Source: Balneolaceae bacterium UBA1514
Lineage (GTDB): Bacteria; Bacteroidota; Rhodothermia; Balneolales; Balneolaceae
Direction of reading: 5' to 3'
Assembly (NCBI GenBank): GCA_002323515.1
Contig: DCQQ01000023.1
Coordinates: forward strand, 23,906 to 55,168
DNA length: 31,263 nucleotides
Part shown: piece by piece, positions 8,358 through 16,442 of the stretch
Layout: each line of letters starts with the position of its first letter
Numbering within the stretch: the stretch's first letter is position 1
The notes under the pieces: generated by a model
The model's input: the letters and a program-made list of their open reading frames with translations, nothing else
Database searches by the model: none
What the model was told of the DNA's origin: nothing
Position numbers and translations under genes: made by a program

Positions 8358-8831
8358 TTATTCTACAATAAACGTTCCTTGCATTAGGGCATAATGACCT
8401 GGAAAACTGCAAATAAAGGAGTAGGTACCTGATGCCGGTGCTTCGAATTCAATAGTTGTTTCTTCACCGCCACCTAATAATATGGTGTTGACCACAACCT
8501 CAGGGGCTTCAGCTGGTACATATTCGTTGTCCCTAGCTTTCATGGCATTCATAGCAAAAGAGGCTAAATCAGTATCTGGCTGGAGTAAAACCCAGTTATG
8601 ACCCATTGCAGCTTTGGGTAATTTACCCACATGCTTTAAAGTTAACACAACAGTTTGACCCTGCATAACAGTGATTTCAGAAAGGTTAAAGCGCATTTGA
8701 TCGTTACTTTCGATAACGATTTCAACTTTGTTACTTGAATTTTCCGTCTCACTCATAGAGGATAAACTAGGAGTAAGTACAGAGGTAAATAAACTAGAGA
8801 AAGCGAATAATACACTAGGTAGTAATGTCAT
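8358..8831 (-). CDS. Azurin-type blue copper protein
   Basis: 157 residues. An N-terminal hydrophobic stretch (about 3-20) looks like a short signal peptide for export to the periplasm. The cupredoxin fold has all the type-1 copper ligands: His78 in GHNW, and Cys141, His146 and Met150 in the C-terminal CSFPGHYALMQGT. The spacing is identical to azurin (Cys112, His117, Met121). Azurins shuttle single electrons between periplasmic redox partners such as cytochromes and oxidases or nitrite reductases. No such partner is encoded next to it. Downstream is a good terminator, so it appears monocistronic. Confidence 0.9.
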   Translation of the reverse strand: MTLLPSVLFAFSSLFTSVLTPSLSSMSETENSSNKVEIVIESNDQMRFNLSEITVMQGQTVVLTLKHVGKLPKAAMGHNWVLLQPDTDLASFAMNAMKARDNEYVPAEAPEVVVNTILLGGGEETTIEFEAPASGTYSFICSFPGHYALMQGTFIVE

Positions 8832-9189
8832 GACGATGTAATAATTAGATGAATGATTTAATAATGAATGTGAAAAATAGTGTACATCACCAACTCACCT
8901 AGCCCGAAAATTTATCGGTGTACTGAGTGTTTGATGGTGAATTATAGTCTAACAGTATATTTTGTATTATAGAATTATCAAAATACAGCCTCATTATGAA
9001 CTTTATGTGAAGAAGAAAGAAAAAAAGCTCATTTTTTCGATAGCCTATCATAGCTTTGGAATACGGATTCTGAAAGGGGAAAATTTATGCTATATTCTGC
9101 AACCGCAGCGATGATTTAATTATAAACCTACTCAAAGCTGCTAATTACACCATATAATCACCCATAATATATTCGCAGCTAATTATTCG
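8832..9189. other. 358-base divergent intergenic region between azurin and pheA
   Basis: No substantial gene seen. It must hold the promoters for both flanking genes. Visible structure: a weak inverted repeat TCACCA (8887-8892)/TGGTGA (8935-8940) with inner ACTCA/TGAGT, a compact palindrome GATAG-C-CTATC (9039-9049) nested inside AAAGCT (9024-9029)/AGCTTT (9052-9057), and a ten-codon mini-ORF at 9087-9119 preceded by AAAGGGGA. None is a proven element. Confidence 0.45.
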
Positions 9190-10338
9190 ATGAAAGAAAA
9201 ACTTCATTCCATACGGGACAGACTGGATGATATAGATAAGCGTATTATCAAAGCATTAGCCCAACGTCAACAAGTAGTTAAAGAAGTAGCAGCGCTTAAA
9301 CTCGCTAATAATAGCGGAATTAGAGATCTAGAAAGAGAAGAAAAACTGCTTAGTAAAATTCGTGATTTTGCCAATGAAGAAGGCTTAGATCGATATTATG
9401 CGGAGCATTTGTTTAGAGAAATTATTACCAATTCGGTGCGATATCAAACGCATTCCTTAGTCGATCTTCAAAATAAAAATGGTCAGGGGCACATTAGAGT
9501 GAGCTATCAAGGTACCGATGGGGCATATAGCCATCTAGCGGCTATGCGACACTTTGAGGAGCGGCATAAACAAATAGATTACTACGGGTACGATACCTTT
9601 CAAGAAGCGGCTCAAGCTTTAAAAGATGAACGGGTAGATTATGCTATGTTACCCATTGAAAATACCACAGCGGGTTCTATAAATGATATTTATGATATTC
9701 TGGGAGCATCGAATCTGCATATTGTAGGAGAAGAGATCATTAAAATTGTACACTGTTTGCTGACAGTTGAACAGGTAGAAGTGAATAAGGTTAGACGTAT
9801 TTTGTCACACCCTAAAGCCATAGAACAATGCACACATTTTTTATCACGCCTTCCCAGATGTACCGTCGAATCCTATTTAGATACGGCTATTTCAGCTAAA
9901 CGTGTACTCGAGGATGGAGATTTATCCCAAGCTGCCATAGCTGGAGCTCAAGCCGCTGATTTGTACGGACTTCATATAATAGCACATGATATTGCTAATC
10001 AACAAGAGAATTATACTCGATTTGTAGTAGTATCTCGTAAGGCCATAGAACTCGATTCACAATTCCCTTCTAAAACCTCCCTCATGATGGTCACATCCCA
10101 TCAAGAGGGATCCTTGGTTGAATGTCTTAGTGTATTTCATCGGCATGGGATTAATGTGTGCAAGTTAGAATCTCGTCCACGAATGAACGAACCTTTCCGA
10201 TATTCATTCTATGTTGATATTGAAGCTAATGTGTTCGATAGTCATACGGCTGTAGCAATAGATGAATTACGAAAAGAAGCAGAAGAAGTCAAAATATTTG
10301 GTAGTTATCCAAAACAATTAAACGGTGAAAAAAGCTAG
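9190..10338 (+). CDS. pheA: Bifunctional chorismate mutase / prephenate dehydratase
   Basis: Converts chorismate to prephenate and then to phenylpyruvate in phenylalanine synthesis; cytosolic. 382 residues, the usual length for the fused enzyme. The AroQ chorismate mutase domain covers about 1-90 (RDRLDDIDKRIIKALAQRQ, with the conserved Arg and Lys). The prephenate dehydratase domain covers about 100-280 (YQGTDGAYSH, AMLPIENTTAGSINDIYD, NYTRFVVVSR containing the catalytic TRF). The regulatory ACT domain at about 295-375 has LESRP, the phenylalanine-binding motif, and EGSL where many homologues have GAL. Feedback inhibition by phenylalanine is therefore expected. It is monocistronic here, with xseA converging from the other side. 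No phenylalanine-rich leader peptide is visible upstream. Confidence 0.95.
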   Translation: MKEKLHSIRDRLDDIDKRIIKALAQRQQVVKEVAALKLANNSGIRDLEREEKLLSKIRDFANEEGLDRYYAEHLFREIITNSVRYQTHSLVDLQNKNGQGHIRVSYQGTDGAYSHLAAMRHFEERHKQIDYYGYDTFQEAAQALKDERVDYAMLPIENTTAGSINDIYDILGASNLHIVGEEIIKIVHCLLTVEQVEVNKVRRILSHPKAIEQCTHFLSRLPRCTVESYLDTAISAKRVLEDGDLSQAAIAGAQAADLYGLHIIAHDIANQQENYTRFVVVSRKAIELDSQFPSKTSLMMVTSHQEGSLVECLSVFHRHGINVCKLESRPRMNEPFRYSFYVDIEANVFDSHTAVAIDELRKEAEEVKIFGSYPKQLNGEKS

Positions 10339-10401
10339 ACGAGCTCACACCTAAATTCAAGCGATCGTAAAACTGAGCGATTGTGATTTTGCTGATCTAA
10401 C

Positions 10402-11607
10402 TCAGCGGGTTTCTGGATTGAAACGTTTTCGACCCTGTCTAAATTCAATTTCAACAACGGATTCTGGCTTCAAGACCTCTAAATGACGGATCCATTGACC
10501 ATCTTGCCAAACTCGAGTATATCCTTTTTCCAAGGCCTCATTCGGATTTAAACGCTCCAAACGGTGCTTAAGGTTTGTGAATTTCGTCCTATTTTGCTGT
10601 ACCTGTTGGCTCAAATAATGCTCTATAGACTGGCGATTGTTTCGAACCTTCATGGTGGAAATATGCAAACGTTCCTGCACCTTTTGTAAAGCATACGATT
10701 TGGCTAAGTAGTCCACCCTTTGTTTGGCCTGGGTCCAACGTTGCTCTAAACGACGATGCAGTCTTTTGGCGTATTCGTCCAAGTCGGCTAATACATCGTC
10801 CCGATTAGGCGTCACTAGTACAGCAGCTTGAGTGGGGGTAGCTGCACGCTGATCGGCTACGAAATCTGAAATACTGAAATCGATCTCGTGGCCAACACCA
10901 CTAATAACCGGGATAGGACAGGTATAAATAGCGCGAGCGACGGACTCATCATTAAATGGCCACAGATCTTCGAGTGAACCACCACCTCGACTCACAATAA
11001 TGACTTGGATATCATTGGATTTTCCTAAAAACTCTAATGCCTTACAAATTTCTCCCGCGGCTCTCTTGCCTTGAACACTAGCATGATAGAGCGATATTTC
11101 GGCCAATGGCCATCGGGTAGATAAGGTGGATATAATGTCTTGAAAAGCGGCGGTGGTACGCGAGCTTACCACACCAATCTTGGTTGGGAAACGGGGGAGT
11201 GGTTTTTTGTGGCTCACATCAAACAGTCCTTCTTCAGCTAATTTTTTCTTTATCCTCTCAAATTCCATTTGCAGTTTACCCACGCCAACCGCTTCTACCT
11301 CTTCAATGATTAATTGATATTTCCCTTGAGGTTTGTAGACTTGTATAGACCCTCGTAGAATGACTTCTTTTCCATCTTCAAATAAGGAGGCATACCGCTG
11401 AGCTTGGGTTCTCCACATAACACAAGGTAACTGGGCTTCGGAATCTTTTAATGTACAGTAAATATGTCCGTTTGAGCTCTTCTTTACATTGCTTAATTCA
11501 CCAAGTACGCTAATGTTAGTGAAATGTTGTTCTAAGAGTACTTTAATGCGTTGGGTTAGTTCGCTAACCTTTGGGATATTTTTCTGTGGTGTTTCAAATA
11601 AATCCAT
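10402..11607 (-). CDS. xseA: Exonuclease VII large subunit
   Basis: 401 residues, somewhat shorter than E. coli XseA (456). Together with the small subunit XseB it degrades single-stranded DNA from both ends. The N-terminal OB-fold is at about 12-105 (ISVLGELSNVKKSSNGHIYC). The catalytic domain has GVVSSRTTAAFQDI, SRGGGSLEDLWPFNDE, SGVGHEIDFSISDFVADQRA and TPTQAAVL. A coiled-coil region at about 270-350 and the C-terminal LNPNEALEKGYTRV segment follow. xseB, often directly downstream in bacteria, is not in the 63 bases before the convergent pheA, so it must be elsewhere or missing. The divergent pyrC gene lies 119 bases away. Confidence 0.94.
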   Translation of the reverse strand: MDLFETPQKNIPKVSELTQRIKVLLEQHFTNISVLGELSNVKKSSNGHIYCTLKDSEAQLPCVMWRTQAQRYASLFEDGKEVILRGSIQVYKPQGKYQLIIEEVEAVGVGKLQMEFERIKKKLAEEGLFDVSHKKPLPRFPTKIGVVSSRTTAAFQDIISTLSTRWPLAEISLYHASVQGKRAAGEICKALEFLGKSNDIQVIIVSRGGGSLEDLWPFNDESVARAIYTCPIPVISGVGHEIDFSISDFVADQRAATPTQAAVLVTPNRDDVLADLDEYAKRLHRRLEQRWTQAKQRVDYLAKSYALQKVQERLHISTMKVRNNRQSIEHYLSQQVQQNRTKFTNLKHRLERLNPNEALEKGYTRVWQDGQWIRHLEVLKPESVVEIEFRQGRKRFNPETR

Positions 11608-11726
11608 GTCTTAAGATAGCAATTCTTAGATGTTTCTACATCCTTTGCTTTGTTCTATGTATATTTACGCTAACTAAGTACTCATTTACCCTTACCCATT
11701 TACATTAAGCCTGCTTAGGTACGAAC

Positions 11727-13007
11727 ATGCTGCTAAAAAATCTACGAATTGTAACATCCACTACCTTAAATGACCAAACTCAGAATATTCGAATAACGGA
11801 TGGATTAATAGCTGAAATTGGACCTAAATTAAGTGCTCAAGATGGCGAGCAAGTTCATAATTTTCAAGGGGCCTATATGAGTCCTGGTTGGATGGATATG
11901 CATGTTCATTTACGTGAACCAGGATACGAGCATAAAGAAACTATCGTTCAAGGATGTGCCGCTGCTGCTTTTGGTGGATTTACGGCAGTCGCTTGTATGC
12001 CGAATACCAACCCGCCCATACACACGCGAGATGTGGTCGAATACATCATATCCAAAGCTAAGGAAACCCCGGTAGATGTACATCCCATTGGATGTGTAAC
12101 CAAACATAGAAAGGGGGAGAGTATAGCTGAAATGGCAGATATGAAAAAGGGTGGAGCAGTTGCTTTTAGTGATGATGGAGATCCTGTGTACGATGCACAG
12201 GTTATGCGAATAGCCTTAGAGTATTCCTCTATGCTCGATGCTCCAATTATTAATCATGAAGAAGATTTAAGCTTATCCAGACCTGGACACATGAATGAGG
12301 GGGCTGTTTCTACGAGATTAGGAGTAGATGGCACCCCAGGCATAGCGGAAGAAGTCATGATAGCTCGTGATATATTACTTGCTGAATATACCGGAGGCCA
12401 CGTTCATGTAGCTCACATCAGTACGGCAGAAGGGGTTGATTTGGTCCGAAAAGCCAAAGCCAAAGGGATTCCAGTAACTACGGAGGTATGCCCTCATCAT
12501 TTCCATTTGACCGATGAAGAGGTCGAGAAAACCAACTTTAGTACTAATGTAAAAATGCATCCACCATTGCGTACGCAGCACGACGTAGATGCCATGATAA
12601 AGGGATTAAAGGATGGTACTATCGATGTGATTTGTACCGATCATGCCCCACATGCCATAGATGAAAAAGAAGTGGAATTTAACTATGCTCCTAATGGTAT
12701 AATCGGGCTAGAAACAGCCTGGGCGATTACCAACGAGCAACTTTTCGCTCCAGGCCATCTTAGCTTGACATCCTTGATTGATAAGTTATGCGATCAACCT
12801 CGGAAAATTTTACGCTTGGAAGTCCCCCAAATTGTACCGGGTTCGTTAGCCAATTTGACCATCTTTAATGCCGATGAGCAGTGGGTTTTTGATGATAAAA
12901 ATGTGCACTCAAAATCCCAAAATTCTCCTTACTTAAACAGGAATATGATTGGCCGTGCTGTGGCTATTGTGAACAAAGGCCAGTTACAACTAAACACGTT
13001 AAAATAA
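11727..13007 (+). CDS. pyrC: Dihydroorotase (class I type)
   Basis: Cyclises N-carbamoyl-aspartate to dihydroorotate in de novo pyrimidine synthesis. 426 residues, typical of the class I enzyme. Zinc-binding and catalytic motifs of the amidohydrolase fold are all present: HVHLREPG with His59 and His61, FSDDGDPV, NHEED, HVHVAHIST, EVCPHHFHL and CTDHAPH with Asp305. As in class I enzymes, an Asp-rich FSDDG stretch is found where class II and mammalian enzymes have a carboxylated lysine. It is the first gene of a tight run with the nuclease-fold gene (11-base gap) and tsaB (11-base gap). Confidence 0.94.
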   Translation: MLLKNLRIVTSTTLNDQTQNIRITDGLIAEIGPKLSAQDGEQVHNFQGAYMSPGWMDMHVHLREPGYEHKETIVQGCAAAAFGGFTAVACMPNTNPPIHTRDVVEYIISKAKETPVDVHPIGCVTKHRKGESIAEMADMKKGGAVAFSDDGDPVYDAQVMRIALEYSSMLDAPIINHEEDLSLSRPGHMNEGAVSTRLGVDGTPGIAEEVMIARDILLAEYTGGHVHVAHISTAEGVDLVRKAKAKGIPVTTEVCPHHFHLTDEEVEKTNFSTNVKMHPPLRTQHDVDAMIKGLKDGTIDVICTDHAPHAIDEKEVEFNYAPNGIIGLETAWAITNEQLFAPGHLSLTSLIDKLCDQPRKILRLEVPQIVPGSLANLTIFNADEQWVFDDKNVHSKSQNSPYLNRNMIGRAVAIVNKGQLQLNTLK

Positions 13008-13018
13008 GCTGAGTACTC

Positions 13019-14626
13019 GTGAACCTAAAAATCTCTACATCAAAAAAAACTACATTACTATTTGTCCTGCTCCTTGTACTCACCGTCCAAAATAGTAGTA
13101 CAAATCCACGGGCTCAAAGTGCATCAACCAGTTATAGCTTGGTGACGTATAATGTTGAAAATCTGTTTGATGCAGATGGCGTGGCCGTTTATTCTGATTA
13201 TCTGCCAACCGATCGGCAAGGGAATTCGCAATACTCACCAGCGGATGTATATACCAAAATTAGCCATATTATAGAGGTGCTTAAGGAATATGAAGACGGT
13301 GCGGGGCCCGATATCGTAACCTTAGTAGAGTTGGAAAGTGATCACACACCAAGGGACAATGGATTTGCGGACCCGGCTGATTTTTTAGGGCAGTATGCGT
13401 ATACCACCCTCCAGCGTATGTTAAACGAAGAGTTTGACGAACAAGTCGCGCAACTACCTTCTGAGTGGTTACTGCTTAAAGGAATGCAGGATGCCCTGTT
13501 AGGGCCTTATGAGTTGGAGGTAGGGGAGCCCAGTCTCGGCGCTTCAGGCAAGCCTGAAAGTGTCCAGAAGAATGTGGTGTACTCTAAATATCCCATTTTA
13601 CGCGAAAAAACCCGTGTACACCCTACCGAACGTGCGCGGCCAATTTTAGAGGTGTGGATAGACTTGGACGGAGATGAGCTAGGAGTTTTTGTGAATCATT
13701 GGAAATCAGGGGCTGGTAGCGAAGAAATGGAAAGGGTACGTGTTGGAAACGCAAAGGTCTTAAAGGCTCGGATTGCACAACTTTTTGAAGAAAATCCTAT
13801 GGCCGATTTGGTCCTCGCAGGTGATTTTAATGCTGACTACAATCAAAAAACAAGATACGGATTTGCCGAAACTGCTTTGCAGGATATCCTGCAGGTACAA
13901 GGAGATGAAGCTTTAGTGGTCGATGCTGCTAAGAAAATGCAACCCCTATGGTATAATTTGTGGTATGAGTGGCCTATTGATCAGCGTGGATCGGATACCT
14001 ATCGCGGGTATTGGGGTACTCTTATGCAGCTCATTGTATCCAACGGAATGTACAACAATCAAGGCCTTTCTTATGTAAATCAAAGTTTCAATGTCGATGA
14101 TTTTGGCTTTAATACATATTCTGTCTCCGGCATGCCTAAGCGGTGGTCATCGTTTGCTACAGGAAGTGGGTATTCAGATCATTTACCTTTATCCATGCTT
14201 ATCACAAAAGCTCAAGGGCCCTTTGAAGGTCCTTTCGGTTCGAACGACGATCATTTGTGGCAAGCTATTGCTGTAGAGTATATATTCCCCGAACAGCTGA
14301 TGGATTCTCAAGCTTTTGAAAGTGGTGAGGCATACCGTGATATGCGCTACTACGATCAGTATTTTAAACTCGAAGGCCAGTTAGGCACAGATGGCAAAGT
14401 CTTGGTAATGGGAACTAAAATCGATGTGTATGCTCCAGCCTTTAATTTTGGTGATTTTGCAAAGCAGCTTATCCATCAAACGGTAGCGGATCAAGCGGTG
14501 GCGGACCAAACAGATGAAGCAGATAGCATACCGATAGAGTTTATTGGAAGATGGTCTCAATATAGAGGCAATTGGCAGTTTGTGATAGAATCGGAGACCT
14601 TTGTTCAGCCATTACCAGGAAAGTAA
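13019..14626 (+). CDS. Secreted endonuclease/exonuclease/phosphatase (EEP) family protein
   Basis: 535 residues with a GTG start 11 bases after pyrC. An N-terminal signal peptide is evident: basic KISTSKK, then LLFVLLLVLTV. The EEP (DNase I-like) fold begins with LVTYNVENLFD (about 42-52), continues with VELESD (about 102-107), FVNHWKSG and LAGDFNADYN (about 266-275), and ends with YSDHLPLSM (about 385-393). These contain the metal-binding Asn/Glu, general-acid His/Asp and catalytic Asp-His of the family. The remaining 140 residues form an extra C-terminal region with a short duplicated segment VADQAVADQ. It could be an extracellular or periplasmic nuclease or a phosphodiesterase; which one cannot be told. 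The link with pyrC suggests scavenging of nucleotides, but that is inference. Confidence 0.85.
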   Translation: MNLKISTSKKTTLLFVLLLVLTVQNSSTNPRAQSASTSYSLVTYNVENLFDADGVAVYSDYLPTDRQGNSQYSPADVYTKISHIIEVLKEYEDGAGPDIVTLVELESDHTPRDNGFADPADFLGQYAYTTLQRMLNEEFDEQVAQLPSEWLLLKGMQDALLGPYELEVGEPSLGASGKPESVQKNVVYSKYPILREKTRVHPTERARPILEVWIDLDGDELGVFVNHWKSGAGSEEMERVRVGNAKVLKARIAQLFEENPMADLVLAGDFNADYNQKTRYGFAETALQDILQVQGDEALVVDAAKKMQPLWYNLWYEWPIDQRGSDTYRGYWGTLMQLIVSNGMYNNQGLSYVNQSFNVDDFGFNTYSVSGMPKRWSSFATGSGYSDHLPLSMLITKAQGPFEGPFGSNDDHLWQAIAVEYIFPEQLMDSQAFESGEAYRDMRYYDQYFKLEGQLGTDGKVLVMGTKIDVYAPAFNFGDFAKQLIHQTVADQAVADQTDEADSIPIEFIGRWSQYRGNWQFVIESETFVQPLPGK

Positions 14627-14637
14627 CACACGCTCCT

Positions 14638-15417
14638 ATGATTTTAGCTATTGAAAGTAGTTCATCGGTATGTTCCGTTAGCCTGCAAACGGAATCTGGA
14701 CACATCATTGATCGGTGGACCGAAGGACGTGCTGAGCATTCAAAGAAATTAGTGCTGTTCATTGGTGAACTTTTGGAAGAGGCTTCAGGATCGATTGAAC
14801 AGGGGCTTAGTATGCTGCAGAAAGTGATTATCAGTAATGGTCCTGGGTCTTATACAGGTCTTAGAATTGCAGGAAGCGCACTCAGGGGTGTGCTTTTCAA
14901 TCGGAAAGTGGACGTTTTGGCCGCTTCTACCTTAGCCAGTATTACCTGCTCAATCTTTAAAGTAAAAGAAGAGTGGCCTTCTTGGGACATACTAGACCTG
15001 GCTTGCATTCGGTCAAACTATGCTGGAATTCAGGCGGTTGAATCGGTCATTCATGCAGTCATTGATGCTCGTGGGGGGTTTAGTTACTACCAACCCTTCT
15101 TGTTGGAGCAATCGGGGCTAATGGCCTTGGCTGATCCAAAAAGAGTGGCGAATTCAACGATACAATCTGCATTAAACTCCAATGAACCATCGTTCATAGT
15201 TGGGTCAGGATTGGCTAATTTTACTGTGGGAGAGTCTAAGCCCGTTCAAGAAGAAATGGAAAAACGAAAGCAGTTTTTTCATGCAAGAAATCTACTTACG
15301 CTGCTTCATTTGCCCTCAGAAACAGGTCTAAGGTCTATTATGATTGATAAGCTCGAACCCTATTACTTAGGGAATAACCAGGTCAATAATACTTTTATAA
15401 CCACGCTAAAGGACTGA
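14638..15417 (+). CDS. tsaB: tRNA threonylcarbamoyladenosine biosynthesis protein TsaB
   Basis: 259 residues from the ATG at 14638. An in-frame TTG at 14572 would lie inside the preceding gene and is rejected because MILAIESSSSVCSVSL is the standard TsaB N-terminus. TsaB is an inactive ASKHA-fold homologue of TsaD; with TsaD and TsaE it makes t6A37 in ANN-decoding tRNAs. Conserved features are EHSKKL, SNGPGSYTGLRIA with the typical GPGSYTGLR motif, and the following helix. The C-terminal half is divergent, as usual for TsaB. It starts 11 bases after the EEP gene, so it belongs to the pyrC run. Confidence 0.92.
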   Translation: MILAIESSSSVCSVSLQTESGHIIDRWTEGRAEHSKKLVLFIGELLEEASGSIEQGLSMLQKVIISNGPGSYTGLRIAGSALRGVLFNRKVDVLAASTLASITCSIFKVKEEWPSWDILDLACIRSNYAGIQAVESVIHAVIDARGGFSYYQPFLLEQSGLMALADPKRVANSTIQSALNSNEPSFIVGSGLANFTVGESKPVQEEMEKRKQFFHARNLLTLLHLPSETGLRSIMIDKLEPYYLGNNQVNNTFITTLKD

Positions 15418-15440
15418 CCAGCAGCAGTGTTGCTTACGAT

Positions 15441-15460
15441 AGTATTGGCTGAATGCTTTT
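15441..15460 (+). terminator. Weak candidate terminator after tsaB
   Basis: A six-pair stem, AGTATT (15441-15446) with AATGCT (15452-15457), includes one G-U pair, has a five-base loop and is followed by TTT then AATT. The low GC content of the stem makes this uncertain. Confidence 0.3.
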
Positions 15461-15461
15461 A

Positions 15462-15490
15462 ATTCACTATTGACCCCAATATTCACTATT
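15462..15490 (+). repeat. Ten-base direct repeat in front of accD
   Basis: ATTCACTATT occurs at 15462-15471 and again at 15481-15490, 19 bases apart start to start, ending 28 bases before the accD ATG. It could be a tandem operator, or chance in AT-rich DNA. Confidence 0.35.
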
Positions 15491-15518
15491 TTTACTTAAT
15501 TAAATTGTACAGAACATT

Positions 15519-16364
15519 ATGGCTTGGTTTAAACGCAAAGACAACAATATTCAAACGGCCACCCCTAAAGAAATGCCGGAAGGGGTTTGGATAAAAGTTC
15601 CAACTACCGGTGAGATGATTCATAAAAGAGAACTCGAGCATCACTTGTATGTGGATCCTGTGAGTGATTATCATTTTAAAATAGGCTCAAAAGAGTATTT
15701 CGATCTACTACTTGAGGGAAGGTACACAGAATTAGGAGCCGACATTCTGCCAACGGATCCACTAGATTTCACTGATAGAAAGAAATACAAAGACCGTCTC
15801 AAACAAACTCAGGAAAAAACTGGACTCACTGACGCAATTCGAATTGGTACGGGAACAATGAATGGTATCTCCATAGTGGTGGGGTGCATGGATTTTAGTT
15901 TTATAGGTGGAAGTATGGGGTCTGTAGTAGGTGAGCGTCTAGGTGTAGCCATCGACTATGCGCGAGAGAAAAAAATACCCCTAATTATAATATCCCAAAC
16001 AGGGGGCGCCAGAATGATGGAGAGCGTTCTAAGTTTAATGCAAATGGCTAAAACATCGGCTAAATTAGCACAGTTATCTGAAGCAGATATCCCCTATGTT
16101 TCGTACATGACCAATCCTACGACAGGAGGAGTTACTGCTAGCTATGCTATGCTAGGAGACTTTAATATAGCTGAACCTGGGGCTTTAATTGGCTTTGCTG
16201 GTCCACGCGTGATTCGCCAAACTATTGGTCGTGACCTGCCCGATGGATTTCAGACTTCCGAATACTTATTAGATCATGGATTCTTAGATTTTATAGTATC
16301 TCGTAAAGAGATGAAAAACAAGCTAACCGAACTGTTCCAGCTGCTTGGTTTTAGCGCTTCCTAG
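15519..16364 (+). CDS. accD: Acetyl-CoA carboxylase carboxyltransferase subunit beta, zinc-finger cysteines absent
   Basis: 281 residues. With AccA it transfers CO2 from carboxybiotin to acetyl-CoA to give malonyl-CoA, the first step of fatty-acid synthesis. The crotonase-like carboxyltransferase core is intact: GTMNGISIVVGCMDFSFIGG, SVVGERL, SQTGGARMMESVLSLMQMAK, NPTTGGVTASYAMLGD, EPGALIGFAGPRVI and the C-terminal helix with FLDFIVSR. The N-terminal zinc ribbon normally reads CPxC and CPxC, between a WxK and a YH. Here the aligned positions are Val27, Thr30, Asp46 and Ser49, with spacing and flanking residues kept (WIKVPTTGEM, YVDPVSDYH). So the fold position is kept but zinc cannot be bound by cysteines. 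No other gene is coupled to it; obgE follows after 78 bases. Confidence 0.93.
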   Translation: MAWFKRKDNNIQTATPKEMPEGVWIKVPTTGEMIHKRELEHHLYVDPVSDYHFKIGSKEYFDLLLEGRYTELGADILPTDPLDFTDRKKYKDRLKQTQEKTGLTDAIRIGTGTMNGISIVVGCMDFSFIGGSMGSVVGERLGVAIDYAREKKIPLIIISQTGGARMMESVLSLMQMAKTSAKLAQLSEADIPYVSYMTNPTTGGVTASYAMLGDFNIAEPGALIGFAGPRVIRQTIGRDLPDGFQTSEYLLDHGFLDFIVSRKEMKNKLTELFQLLGFSAS

Positions 16365-16442
16365 TTCCAACTAGCTTCGTACGCAGGCCTACCCACTAAG
16401 ACATATAAATATAGGTTAAGTCCTCACTAACACCGAATAATT

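Noticed and set aside
10339..10401. Hairpin terminator between pheA and xseA
   Set aside because: The repeated GCGAT motif is a direct repeat, not an inverted one; the CTGAG/CTCAG pair has a 22-base loop and no T-run.
14572..14637. Upstream TTG start extending TsaB by 22 residues
   Set aside because: It lies inside the EEP coding region, and TsaB proteins begin at MILAIESS.
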